A stretch of 64,000 nucleotides of DNA from Natronolimnobius baerhuensis (GTDB lineage Archaea; Halobacteriota; Halobacteria; Halobacteriales; Natrialbaceae): contig NZ_MWPH01000004.1 in assembly GCF_002177135.1 (NCBI RefSeq), positions 1-64,000 on the forward strand, given 5' to 3'. Made by a program: the position numbers and the translations under genes. Below, in pieces: positions 27,087 to 37,600 of this stretch (the stretch's first letter is position 1; each line of letters begins with the position of its first letter). The notes under the pieces were generated by a model. That model searched no databases and was not told where the DNA came from. It saw only the letters and a list, made by a program, of their open reading frames with translations.

Positions 27087-29141
27087 TCAACGGTCTGCCT
27101 TGGTCATAATCTCGAATCGGGCACCGCCAGCAGCGCTGTCACACACCGTAATCTCCCAGTTGTGTGCGTCGATCACATCGCGGACGATAGCGAGGCCAAA
27201 ACCCATTCCGTTCTGGCTCGTCGTCTGGCCGCGTTCGAAGACAAATTCCCGCTGGGCTGGCGGAATGCCAACTCCGTCGTCTTCGACGACAAACCCACGG
27301 TCGGGGTTGCCCTCGAGATGTGTGATTCGGATGGTTACTGGCGACGCATCGTGCTGTGTCACTGTTTGGTCGGTCCCGTTGGCAGCGGTCTCCTGTCCGG
27401 ACGCAGTATGCGCTCCGCCGTGTTCGACAGTATTGCGAAAGAGGTTCTCGAAGACGTGAAGCAGTTGCGTCCGATCTCCGACGACTGTCCACTCCGGTTC
27501 GAGTTCGCACTCGAGTGTAACTTCATCCGTCTGGGTGATGCTCCAAGCATCGGTGATCACCGACTCGAGGTCGACCGGTTCGGGGTCTGTCAGCGTTGTT
27601 CCGGCCTGAGCCATCGTCAGCAGATTCGTGATCATCTGTTCCATCCGGTCGTGAGCGTTGGTAATCGCCTGGAAATCGTCTGGATCCGCGGACGATTCAG
27701 CGAACTCAGTGTACTGTCGTGCAATGCGCAGTGGCGTTCGGAGGTCGTGACTGATCACGCCCGCGAACTCCTCGAGTCGACGGTTCGTTCGCTCGAGTTC
27801 GCGCTCGCGGTTGTTTCGCTCGGTAACGTCTCGAGAGTTGATCACGACGCCGCCGACAATATCGTTGTCGCGCAAGTCAACGGCCACTCCCTCAAGGACG
27901 AGACAGGAGCCGTCACGATGGCGGACGCGATACTCAAATCGCCGCTCGGTTTGTGGCCCATCACACAGTGCGTCGAACTCTGTGATTGCTTTGGCCCGGT
28001 CCTCGTCGTGGATTATCCGGAACAACGACTCGCCGATGCGGACGTCGGATCGATAGCCGAGAATGGTCTCGATAGAGGGGCTGGTGTATGTGATGATACC
28101 GTTTTCGTCGACAACAGTCACAATATCGGAGACGTTCTCGATAAGCGCCTGGAAGCGTTTTTCGGCGCGGCGCTGCTCGGTTACGTCTCGAAGCATCAAA
28201 ACAGCACCACTGCTCTGGCCATCCTCAACCACCGACACGCTCGCATCGACAATGGTGCCGTGTTTCTCGAACGTCGTTTCCTGTACCGCTCCCTCGAGCA
28301 GTGGCAGACACTCCGGGAGGACGGACGTGATCGGGTGTCCGATCACCTGCTCGTCGGGAAGGAGTGACTCACTAGCCGGGTTCCGGTCAACGATCCGTCG
28401 TTCGTCGTCAACCACGACGTAGCCGTCACGCATCTCGTCGACGACAGTATCACGAGCGATGGGGAGGAGGTCGAGCCACCGGTACTGGTAGAGCGCAACG
28501 GCGATGAGGATGCCAGTGGCGCCGAACCCCCACACTGAGTAGTTGATCTCTGTGATGCCGCTGAACGCGAGGACGTTCGCCGTGCCGGGGATCAACGGTG
28601 CCAGGACGACCAGTCGCGCCTGTTTCTGGTAGACACCGCTCCCGCGGGCCTCGAGATATTCGATGAAAAACAGGAAGATGCCGCCGGCAGAGAGCGACCA
28701 GTTCCAGAACACGTAGAGCCAGTAGCCGGCGTTTTGGTATTCGACGACCGGCAATAGCACCTGTGTATACTGTATTGGCTGGTGCATCCAGTTGTGAAGT
28801 GGATCAGTCAGGATGACGATAAGCCATGCGCAGGTCCCGAGGTAAATGACGCCGAGTCGACCCGGACGGAGCCAGTTGGTCCGTCCCGTGTACGCGAGCG
28901 CAAAATGAAAGAGCCCCGTCGCCATGATGACCGCCCCGGCGTTGATCACGACCGACAGCGCCAATCCGATTGCCGGGTTTGTGACGAGAAGCAACACTCC
29001 CTGCGGAAACGTCCAGAGGGTTATCCCGCCGAGAAAGCCACTCAATGGGACGACGTCGGCTTTTGCCCGCGTCCGGAGGACGAGAACGGCGAGTGAGAAA
29101 TTCAAGAGTCCGATGAGTACGAGGCTGACCGCGTGTATCAT
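27087..29141 (-). CDS. 7TM-PAS sensor histidine kinase
   Basis: About 684 residues. The N terminus has seven hydrophobic helices (histidine-kinase N-terminal 7TM type; starts MIHAVSLVLIGLLNFSLAVL). Two PAS domains follow, the second DIVTVVDENGIITYTSPSIE. HisKA His is in GVISHDLRTPLRIAR. HATPase has NLFRNTVEHGG, VEDDGVGIPP and GMGFGLAIVRDV. The ATG at 29141 places the first helix at the start; an upstream start at 29252 would add 37 unlikely residues. Divergent from the REC protein at 29426, a plausible signalling partner. Confidence 0.87.
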   Translation of the reverse strand: MIHAVSLVLIGLLNFSLAVLVLRTRAKADVVPLSGFLGGITLWTFPQGVLLLVTNPAIGLALSVVINAGAVIMATGLFHFALAYTGRTNWLRPGRLGVIYLGTCAWLIVILTDPLHNWMHQPIQYTQVLLPVVEYQNAGYWLYVFWNWSLSAGGIFLFFIEYLEARGSGVYQKQARLVVLAPLIPGTANVLAFSGITEINYSVWGFGATGILIAVALYQYRWLDLLPIARDTVVDEMRDGYVVVDDERRIVDRNPASESLLPDEQVIGHPITSVLPECLPLLEGAVQETTFEKHGTIVDASVSVVEDGQSSGAVLMLRDVTEQRRAEKRFQALIENVSDIVTVVDENGIITYTSPSIETILGYRSDVRIGESLFRIIHDEDRAKAITEFDALCDGPQTERRFEYRVRHRDGSCLVLEGVAVDLRDNDIVGGVVINSRDVTERNNRERELERTNRRLEEFAGVISHDLRTPLRIARQYTEFAESSADPDDFQAITNAHDRMEQMITNLLTMAQAGTTLTDPEPVDLESVITDAWSITQTDEVTLECELEPEWTVVGDRTQLLHVFENLFRNTVEHGGAHTASGQETAANGTDQTVTQHDASPVTIRITHLEGNPDRGFVVEDDGVGIPPAQREFVFERGQTTSQNGMGFGLAIVRDVIDAHNWEITVCDSAAGGARFEIMTKADR

Positions 29142-29425
29142 CGTGAACTCGTGGGGCACATCTCCTCGAATGCAGGGCAGCGTCAAATACATTCCGTGTA
29201 GCTGGACCGTCACTTTCGCACAACGGAATTCCCACGAAAAACGCAGCCACAACGGCCGTTCCCGTCACCCTCGAGGACGGCCTGTGGATCACCAACTGGC
29301 AGGCCCACATCCACCCTCCACCCTCATTTTGCGTCGCGACGTCACTTCCGATGAACTAATGTAAGTGTTGACCAGAGATAGTATACTGCGACGCTGGCTC
29401 CACACACGTACACAGGTGACTCCGA

Positions 29426-30544
29426 ATGTCCATCACCGATCCCACCGACGCCGTCGAGTTGCTCCTCGTTGAGGACAATCACGACGACGCTCAGTTCATC
29501 GAACGGCTGATCGACGAACGCCACGCTGCCCTCGAGCGGGAGGGAACTGACGCACCGCTCGAAATTGCTGCCATCGACCACGTCGACTGCCTCGAGGCGG
29601 CGCTCGAACGGATACGGACGGACTCGCCGGACGTCGTCCTCCTCGATCTATTGCTTCCTGACAGTCGGGGCCTCGAGACGATTGAACGCGTGGTCGAATA
29701 CGCGCCGGATTTGCCAATCGTCGTCGTCACCGGCCAGAACGAAACCGAAATCGGCGTCGAGGCGATCCAGTGTGGAGCACAGGAGTACCTCTCGAAAGGG
29801 ACCGTCACTGGAGAGACGATTTTGCGAACGCTTCGATACGCTATCGAACGCTCGCGACACCAGCGCGAACTCGTCGACCGGAACCATCGACTCGCCCTCC
29901 TCAATCGGATCGTCAGACAGGATATTCGAAACGATGTCAGCATGATCGTCGGTCTGGGCGACCAACTTCGACACGGTATCGACCCGAACGATGAACGGAC
30001 ACTCGAGTTGCTGTTGGATTCGGCCGGTCACGCCGTTGACCTCACGGATACGGCTGCGGCCGTGATCGACGTGATTGCCGCTGACGGTGTCGAAGACGAG
30101 CCGTGTGAGTTATACGCGATTCTCGAGGCCGAGATAACGCAGATCCGGCGCGACCACGATGTCGAGGTCACACTCGAGCGAGAGGACTCCGCCGACGGGC
30201 CGGTGATCGTCCACGCGTCACCGATGCTCGGATCCGTATTCGACCATCTTCTCGTCAATGCTGTTGTCCACTCAGATCAGTCACCGCCGCAGGTGACGGT
30301 GACGCTCGAGACCACTGAGACGGACGTCACCGTTACAATCGCCGATGACGGAATCGGTATTCCGGATTCACAGAAACAGGCGCTTGCCGATCCGAACACT
30401 CGGTTCTCTGCCCGATCAGGGATGGGTGTCGGGCTGTATCTGGTGACGACGCTCCTCGAGTCCTTTGGGGGCCACCTCGAAATTACCGATAACGATCCGC
30501 GCGGAACGCAAGTCGCTGTGACTCTCGAGCGTGAGCCACTGTAG
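29426..30544 (+). CDS. Receiver-histidine-kinase-like protein lacking the H-box histidine
   Basis: 372 residues. The receiver domain occupies ~10-135 with acidic LLVEDNHDD, phospho-acceptor Asp74 (VVLLDLLLPDS) and Lys in YLSKGT. Then a dimerisation helix LLNRIVRQDIRNDVSMIVG, where haloarchaeal kinases have His-Asp-Ile-Arg-Asn; here it is Gln165 (codon CAG, 29918-29920). A HATPase domain ends the protein (HLLVNAVVHS, ADDGIGIP, SGMGVGLYLV). Its ATPase looks intact but it should not phosphorylate itself at the usual site. It may take phosphate on Asp74 from another kinase, such as the divergent 7TM kinase. Confidence 0.85.
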   Translation: MSITDPTDAVELLLVEDNHDDAQFIERLIDERHAALEREGTDAPLEIAAIDHVDCLEAALERIRTDSPDVVLLDLLLPDSRGLETIERVVEYAPDLPIVVVTGQNETEIGVEAIQCGAQEYLSKGTVTGETILRTLRYAIERSRHQRELVDRNHRLALLNRIVRQDIRNDVSMIVGLGDQLRHGIDPNDERTLELLLDSAGHAVDLTDTAAAVIDVIAADGVEDEPCELYAILEAEITQIRRDHDVEVTLEREDSADGPVIVHASPMLGSVFDHLLVNAVVHSDQSPPQVTVTLETTETDVTVTIADDGIGIPDSQKQALADPNTRFSARSGMGVGLYLVTTLLESFGGHLEITDNDPRGTQVAVTLEREPL

Positions 30545-30569
30545 TCTCCCCGGCATAGTACCTCTTCAA

Positions 30570-30591
30570 CCCCGGGCACGGTGGCCCGGGG
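30570..30591. other. Perfect GC-rich hairpin next to repeat copy 4
   Basis: CCCCGGGC (30570-30577) pairs with GCCCGGGG (30584-30591) around ACGGTG. It starts 25 bp after the stop at 30544. No T run follows, so it is not a typical terminator. The form, with GGGGAATCCGCC at the 3' side, recalls right-end hairpins of haloarchaeal IS200/IS605 elements or their guide RNAs, but no tnpB remnant is adjacent. That reading is inference. Confidence 0.4.
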
Positions 30592-30599
30592 AATCCGCC

Positions 30600-30683
30600 T
30601 TGATACCTGTTTGAAACGCTTTACACACTGATCGCAACGTCATCTTGCGATCAGGTGTGCAGTGACTTTCAATAGCTACTATA
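30600..30683 (+). repeat. Dispersed 84-bp palindromic repeat, copy 4
   Basis: The left end is diverged (TTGATACCTGTTTGAAACG). The central hairpin is intact: ACTGATCGCAA ... TTGCGATCAGGTGTGCAG. The right end is AATAGCTACTATA. It lies 9 bp after the GC-rich hairpin and ~130 bp before the HxlR-type regulator gene. Confidence 0.87.
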
Positions 30684-30797
30684 GTGTCCAGCGTCGACGA
30701 TTCGCTCGCTCCACACTCGCGACGTGTCCTCGAGGGGCCGCGAGAGCGTGCAGTCGTAGCGGATGAGGTCCAGTGGTGTAAGAATATAGTGATGGAC

Positions 30798-30818
30798 TGT
30801 CCAAGTGGTGTATGGACA
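30798..30818. promoter_or_regulatory. Inverted repeat over the start of the HxlR-type regulator gene
   Basis: TGTCCA (30798-30803) and TGGACA (30813-30818) form a 6-bp inverted repeat with a 9-bp spacer spanning the ATG at 30812. A TATA-like GAATATAGT lies at 30782-30790. This could be an autoregulatory operator. Confidence 0.4.
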
Positions 30819-31639
30819 GACCCGATGTGCATATCCCACCTGCTGATCGGCTCGCACTCGATGCTCTCTCGTTGCTCTCGAATAAGTGGGACCCTGTGGT
30901 GATAGCCGTCCTGCTGGAGTCGGGTCCGCTTCGATTCAACGAACTCGAGACTGCCATCCCCGAAATCTCGCCGAATATGCTCACGAAGACACTCGAGTCG
31001 TTATCGGACCACGAACTCGTCGACCGGCGTGTGGTCACTGACTCACCACTTACAGTCTCGTATGAACTCACAGACGCCGGCCATGACTTGCAACCAGTGT
31101 TCGATTCGCTCACGGCGTGGGGGACTGAACACATCGATGCCGTCCGACCAACGGTGGTGCTCGGCGACCGTGATCGCCGACTCCTCGAATTGTATGGCGA
31201 GTGGTTGGACGACCAATTTGCGGTCATCACTGCCAGCGGCCACACGCAACTCCAACAACACCTCACGGAGGCACCTGATGTCGTGCTGTTCGATCTCGAG
31301 TTGTGGGATGACGAACCGGAAACGTTCAGCCGGCGCTGCCCTGGCACGACCCGCCGTATCGGTCTCAGTAGTGCCCGACCCGATCCGTCGCTCTGTGCGT
31401 GGCCATGCGATGCCTTCCTGCGGAAACCACTTCGCAGAGACGACCTGATCGCTGCTGTCGACCGCCAAGTCGAACGACTCGGCCAACCAGACAAGCCACG
31501 CGAGCGCGAGGCCCTCGAGTCGACGCTTTCCCTCCTCGAATCGACGTACTCGAAGCCGGTCCTCGAGCGGGACGATCAGGTCACACAACTCTACGAGCGA
31601 TTATCATCACTCGAGGCAGACCCACTTAGGGAAACCTAA
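30812..31639 (+). CDS. HxlR winged-helix / receiver / HalX fusion regulator
   Basis: 275 residues with three parts. Residues ~8-105 are an HxlR/MarR-like winged helix (ALSLLSNKWDPVVIAVLL, RFNELETAIPEISPNMLTKT, YELTDAGHDL). Residues ~113-222 look like a receiver domain: PTVVLGDRDRR with Asp119/Asp121 at the metal site, phospho-acceptor Asp161 in VVLFDLELW, Lys205 in FLRKPL. The C-terminal ~45 residues (EREALESTLSLLEST onward) match HalX helices. HxlR proteins are normally ~110 residues without a receiver. The gene ends 59 bp before the giant surface protein and a palindrome lies at its end, so that gene is a likely target. Confidence 0.75.
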   Translation: MDRPDVHIPPADRLALDALSLLSNKWDPVVIAVLLESGPLRFNELETAIPEISPNMLTKTLESLSDHELVDRRVVTDSPLTVSYELTDAGHDLQPVFDSLTAWGTEHIDAVRPTVVLGDRDRRLLELYGEWLDDQFAVITASGHTQLQQHLTEAPDVVLFDLELWDDEPETFSRRCPGTTRRIGLSSARPDPSLCAWPCDAFLRKPLRRDDLIAAVDRQVERLGQPDKPREREALESTLSLLESTYSKPVLERDDQVTQLYERLSSLEADPLRET

Positions 31640-31642
31640 GTG
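31623..31642. promoter_or_regulatory. Perfect palindrome upstream of the giant surface protein gene
   Basis: CACTTAGG-gaaa-CCTAAGTG is a perfect 8-bp inverted repeat overlapping the last codons of the regulator gene. TATTATTA (31669-31676), a probable TATA box, lies ~27 bp further. The ATG at 31699 is then leaderless. The palindrome is well placed as an operator for the upstream HxlR-type protein; it could also act as a short hairpin terminator for the regulator. Confidence 0.6.
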
Positions 31643-31698
31643 ACCGACTCCCTCCCCCCTAAGCTGGATATTATTACGGATTGAATGTACTTTCCCTC

Positions 31699-34600
31699 AT
31701 GGTAAACGTGGGACGCAAGATGGTCCGGTGGGAATCGGCCGTCTATCTCTGGGTTGGAGTTATCGCTGTCTGTGGATTGTGCATCGGTGTGGGTGCAGTC
31801 GGGATCGTCACAGCAGACGGTGAGAGCAATTTTTCGTCGGACGGTGTCACACCGACACAGTTCGATAGTACCGAAAGCGACGTGCTCTGGGAGACTGATG
31901 CAGACCTCTCAACGGGGGCAGCCCCAACGGTTGTCGACGGCATACTCGTGACGACAACCGGCAGTTCTGGCGGAGACGGGACCGTCACCGCGTACGACGT
32001 GGGAACGGGTGAGACACGCTGGACGACCGAGATCCCGGTCGACGGATCACCAACCGTCGTCGACGGGACGGTGTATGTCACCGGTGCGGATGGCGTATGG
32101 GCGCTCGATCTCGAACTCGGAACGCTCGAGTGGGAGGTCGAGTTCGAGGAGGGAACGAGCAGTACGCGAGCGCTCGGCGTCGACGGCGAGTACGTCTACG
32201 TGGGCGAGTCGCTCGATGCGAGCACGGATCAGTTGCTTGCACTCAACGCCGAGGACGGAAGCGAGCAGTGGTCAACGGAGATGGAGGCCATCTACAGCGG
32301 CCCGACCGTTGTCGACGGAACGGTCTACATTGGCACGGCCGATGGGCTGGTTGCAGTCGATGCGTCTGACGGTGAGGAGCAGTGGACATGGGACGACTAC
32401 GGCGTCCTCGAGGACCGCTCGGCTATCTCGGAGCCGACCGTCGCGGACGGGAACCTCTACGTCAGTCTCCGGGAAGGCGTTCAGTCAGGTGATGTCTACG
32501 ATGACGATTACGACCGCTCTACCGTAGCGCTCGATCTTGAGACTGGTGAAGAAGAATGGATGTACGAGTTCGGGGACCCATCTGTCGGGGAGGCTATGCA
32601 GACGCCCACGACACCGACCGTCTCGGGGGAAGGCGGTGAGACCACGGTTTTCGTTGCCTATGATGGATTATACGCGCTAGATGCGGCCGACGGCTCCGAA
32701 CGCTGGATCGACGAGACAACGGTATGGGACGCACCAACGGTCGCCGACGGAACGCTGTTCGTTCCGCAGTCGACCGATTCGGAGGCGCTACGAGCGCTCG
32801 AGGTGACCGATGGCGAAGAACTGTGGTCGGTCGAGACCGGTGGTTCCAGTGACGTCATTGTCGTCGACGGTATCGCCTACGTCGCGGTCCAGACAGGAGA
32901 CACGCGACTGCTGGCCATCGATGCCGGTGTCTCGGGCTCCAGTAGCGACGCCCGCGTGATGCTCGGCGTGCAGAACAACCACCACACGTGGACGGGTGCA
33001 CCAGAACCCGCAGATCCGCGTGTCGTCAACGTCGCGTTCGACGACGGTGTCTTTGTGAATGACGAGATTTCGATCACGGTGACGGCACGAAACGACTGGG
33101 ATCCGACGGGCACTGCGAGTTTTGACGTCGGGATCGGCGATGAGGCCGAGCCCGCGAGCCTCGAGGTGCCAGCGTACGGGACGAACACCGTCGACTCGTC
33201 GATACCCGCACCCGCGGAGGCGGGGACGTACGACCTCGAGGTCGATGACGAGGTCGTCGGGACAGTTACCGTCGTCGACGATGACGAACCGATTGTTCGC
33301 TCAGTCCTGCCGTTCGACGAAACGTGGCTCGAGGGCGACTCGATTCAGATCGCCTACGAGGCGACGAACCTCGGAAGTACGTACGTCGATGAGGACGCGA
33401 CGCTCGACCTCGAGGGGCCGGCGTTTGACGGTCGCGAAGATGTCGCGTACGTGGACGCCGAAGGGCCTGAGCCGGATATGGAAGGACGAACGTACTTCCT
33501 CGACACCGAGGGAATTACCGACCCTGGAACGTACACGGCGTTCCTCGAGGGCGAGGAGGTCGGGACGATCGAGGTGGTTTCGGATCCGGTCTACCTGGCC
33601 GACACCAACCGACTGCACGATTCGATCATCAGCGGTGTCCAAGCGCCCGTCGATCCGAGCGCTGCGGGCGAGGCGAACGTCGACGTACGCTACGAGAACC
33701 TCATCGAGACCCAGGAGAGCGTCGAGAGCAAACTCGTCGCCTACGACGAGGAGGGACTCGAAGTCGCGACCGACACCAGGCACCTCGACGTCGACGGCGA
33801 GAGCGCCAAGAGTGCACGATTGCGCGTTCCACTCGCCGAGGCGGGTACGTACGATCTCGAGGTCGACGGCCAGCCGGTCGGTGAAGTTGAGGTGCTCGTC
33901 GACGGCGTGCAGGATGGCGACAGCATTCAGGACGCAATTGACGCAGCCCAGCCAGGTGAGACGATCCTCGTCGGCGATGGGACCTACGAAGAGTCACTGA
34001 CGATAGACAAGGAATTGACGCTGCGTTCGGTGTCCGACGGTGGAGCCGTCCTCGATGGCGGGGGTGACCTCGAGCGTGCGATCACGGTGGACGCAGCGGA
34101 CGTGACCGTCGACGGGTTCCGGATCGAGGGGTATGGCGGGGACGCGGCAGTCTTCGTCAGCGGCAATCAGTTCACACTTCAAAATACTGCTATCGTCGAC
34201 AACGACGGTGCCGCACTTTCAATCAACCAGAACAGTGATGAATTCAGCATCGATACCAACGAGATTCGCAGAAACGGTGCTGGTGTCGTCGACGATGATG
34301 ATTGGTCCCCCTCTGATGACGGTACGATCACGAACAACACGATCGAAGACACCCAGGGTCTCGGGATCGATCTTACAGGGGACAAGCATGATATCGCGAA
34401 GAACAACGTGAGCGGCGACGGCGACGCCATTTCTGCAACCGGATCGGGACTCGAAATCCGTCAGAATAACGTAATGGCGACAGACGGCCTCGCCATCCAG
34501 GTCCGAGGCGATTCGGTCGTGGCGGACAATACGATCGAGGACGCCGAATGGGGGATCCACCGGGACGGGACGATCTCCATGGGCGGAGCGACCATCGAAG

Positions 34601-37600
34601 GGAACACCTTCACCGACGTCTCCGAGGCAATCCCGCACGCCGGTGACGATACGATCGTCCATAACAACGAGTTTTCGGGGACCGAAACCGACCTCGTGCT
34701 CGACGATGCGATCAACGTGACGGTCACTGACAACCAGTTCGCCACGGGCGTTCGGCTCGACGGCGTTCCCGAAGATCTCGACGAGGAGCCACACGCGATG
34801 TCCGGAAACACCGTTGGGGGCGACCCGCTCGTGTACGTCCTTGGCGAAGACAGTCCCGAGATCGATCCGGATGCTGGACAAGTCATCCTCGTCGACGTGG
34901 CGAACGTCGAGATCGACGGTCACTCGTTCTCGGACGTGACGGCGGGAGTCCAGATGACACACTCCGATAGCGTCGATATCACCGGCGGCGAGTTCACCGA
35001 TATCGGCGATGGCGGTGCGATCAGCGTCTGGCACTCCTCGTCGGTGACCGTCGACGAGATCGACGTGACGGACGCAGAACGCGGGGTGTACGTCCACGAA
35101 AGCGACGCCGTGACGGTCTCGAACGTGGACTTCACAGCTGTCGGCCAAACCGCAATGTACGCAGACGGCGTCGAGGAGCTTTCGATCGTCGGGAACGACG
35201 TCCAGGACGCTAACCGCGGTCTCCACGTCCTCACCGCCGACGATTTGACAGTTACGGATAACGTCGTCGAGGACTCGAGTACTGGGGTTCAGTTTGGTCG
35301 GCTCTCAGCCGGCGGTCGATCCACCAGCGAGAACGTCACGTTCACGAACAACACGGTAACCGGAAGTAGTGGCGACGGCGTGAAACAAGATCTCGGGTCG
35401 CTCACCGGCGTTGTGACGATTAGCGATTCCACCGTTCGTGATAACGGCGGGGTCGGGATGGACCTCGACGTCGACGGCGTGAGCGCAACGGTCGAGAACA
35501 ACACCGTCAGGGACAACCACGGTGACGGAGGATTCGACCTCAGCGTCGACGGAGAGACGGTAACGGTCACGAACAACACCATCAGGAACAACGACGGTGA
35601 CGCCGGATTCGCCATCGACGTCGGGGGCGAGACGGCGACGATCTCGAACAACGTTGTCACCGATAACGGCGCCGATGTCGGATTCGATATTCACGTCGAG
35701 ACGACCGATGGCACGATCGCGTCGAACACCGTCCGGTACAACGCCGACGGGCTCGTCGTGACCGGTGAGACCGCTTTCGGCGTGAACGTCACGATCACCG
35801 AGAACCGCATCGAAGAGAACACGGGGACGGGACTCTCCGTCAGCGATCACTTCGAGACCGTTCTCGTCACCGAAAACTCCATCGCCGGAAACGGCGACGG
35901 ACTGCTCTACGACCGCGGGGACGACGTGATTCTCGACGCGACGAACAACTGGTGGGGCGCAACTGACGGTCCAGGCGGCGACGCAACCGACCCCGAAACT
36001 GACGACGTTGCCGACGGAAGCGGCGACTCGATCACGACCAGCGATCGGCACTGGTTAGACGACGAGTCCGTTCTATTCTCACCGTGGCTCGAGTCCCCAC
36101 TCATCGAAACTGGGACGATCACTGGCACTGTCATCGATGCCGATTCCGATGAGCCGCTCGAGGGGGCGACTGTTGCGGTGACTGATGACGCTGGAGTTAC
36201 GGAGGCAGTCACAACCGACGAAGACGGCAAATACGAACACGTTGTTTCTGCTGGGACGTACGACTTGACGGTGAGTGCCGACGGCTACGTCGAGGCCGAA
36301 GCGACTGATCTCGAGGTGATAGAAGACAGTGAACTGATACACAGTGTCGAACTCGAGCCGGTCGAATTCGAACCCGAAACAGGAACTGTCGCCGGCCAGG
36401 TGACCGATGCAGAGACCGACGATTCTGTCATGAGTGCCCACGTCACTGCCACTGACGGTAGCAATGACGAACTCACGCGCTCTGACGTAGACGGAACTTA
36501 CGAACTCGAACTCCAGCCGGGAACGTACACGCTCGAGGTGTTCACCGAAGACGTCCCGCCGTTGACCGGAACTGCCGAGGAGGTCGTGGTGACTGACGGT
36601 GAAACCACGACGGTCGATATCGTCGTCTCTCCGGAGCCACTCGAGCCGCCGTCGACCAACGTTTCCTTGGAGATCCTCTCTGACGAGAGTACGACAAGCG
36701 TCACCGAGGGTTCGGAGCTGACCGTCGTCGCGTCGGTAGAGAACACTGGTACCGAACCAGCCGAGCGCATGACCGATCTGGCCGTCGTTCAGGCGAACGG
36801 TCTCCCTGAGGGCGGTGACGGAACGGTCGATTCAGAGATGGCTGCGGATGTGGACCGCGTGGAACCACTGTACGAGTCTGATCTCCGTGAAATCACGCTC
36901 GAGCCCGGCGAGACCACCACCGAGACGTTCACGTTCGAGTCAGACCTCGAGTTCGACGGCACCGAGGCAATCGTCATCGCTGCCGAACCAGACGCGGACG
37001 AAGTGACCGAGTTCGACACTATTGACCTCTCTGTGTCGCCGGATACTGATGTACCACAACTCGAGGTCACGGACGCAAGCGTCACGCCGACCGAACTCGA
37101 AACCGGCGAGGAAGCGACTATTACCGCGATGGTCGAGAACGTCGGCGAGGGCGACGGCGAACTGGTCGTTCCGCTCGAGATCGACGGCGACGTCGTCGAT
37201 ACCGTGACCCGTGACATCGAAGCCGACGAGACAGCCACGGTCGAGTTTACGCACACGTTTGAGACGAGCGGAGCGTTCGATGTCTCCGTCGGCGATAAAC
37301 CGGCGGGCACAGTTACGGTGCTCGAGAGCGCGGACATCACGATCTTCGGAGCGAGCGTGGATCCGACGGAACTGCTGGTCGACGACCCGGCCGAGATCAC
37401 CGCCAATCTGTACAACAGCGGTGATGTCGAAGGCGACATACCGGTCGAATTGCATATCGAGAGCGAACAACTCGAGGAGGAATATACCACGACCGAGACG
37501 ATCACCGCCGAGCCGGGTATCACTCGTGATGCCGTCGAGTTCGAGTGGGAGCCGACTGCCCCACCGTTCGATGAGGTCGACAGCGACACCATCACGATCA

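Noticed and set aside
27003-28367. 454-codon rightward open frame opposite the 7TM histidine kinase
   Set aside because: Antisense to HisKA/HATPase/PAS coding sequence; no motif of its own.
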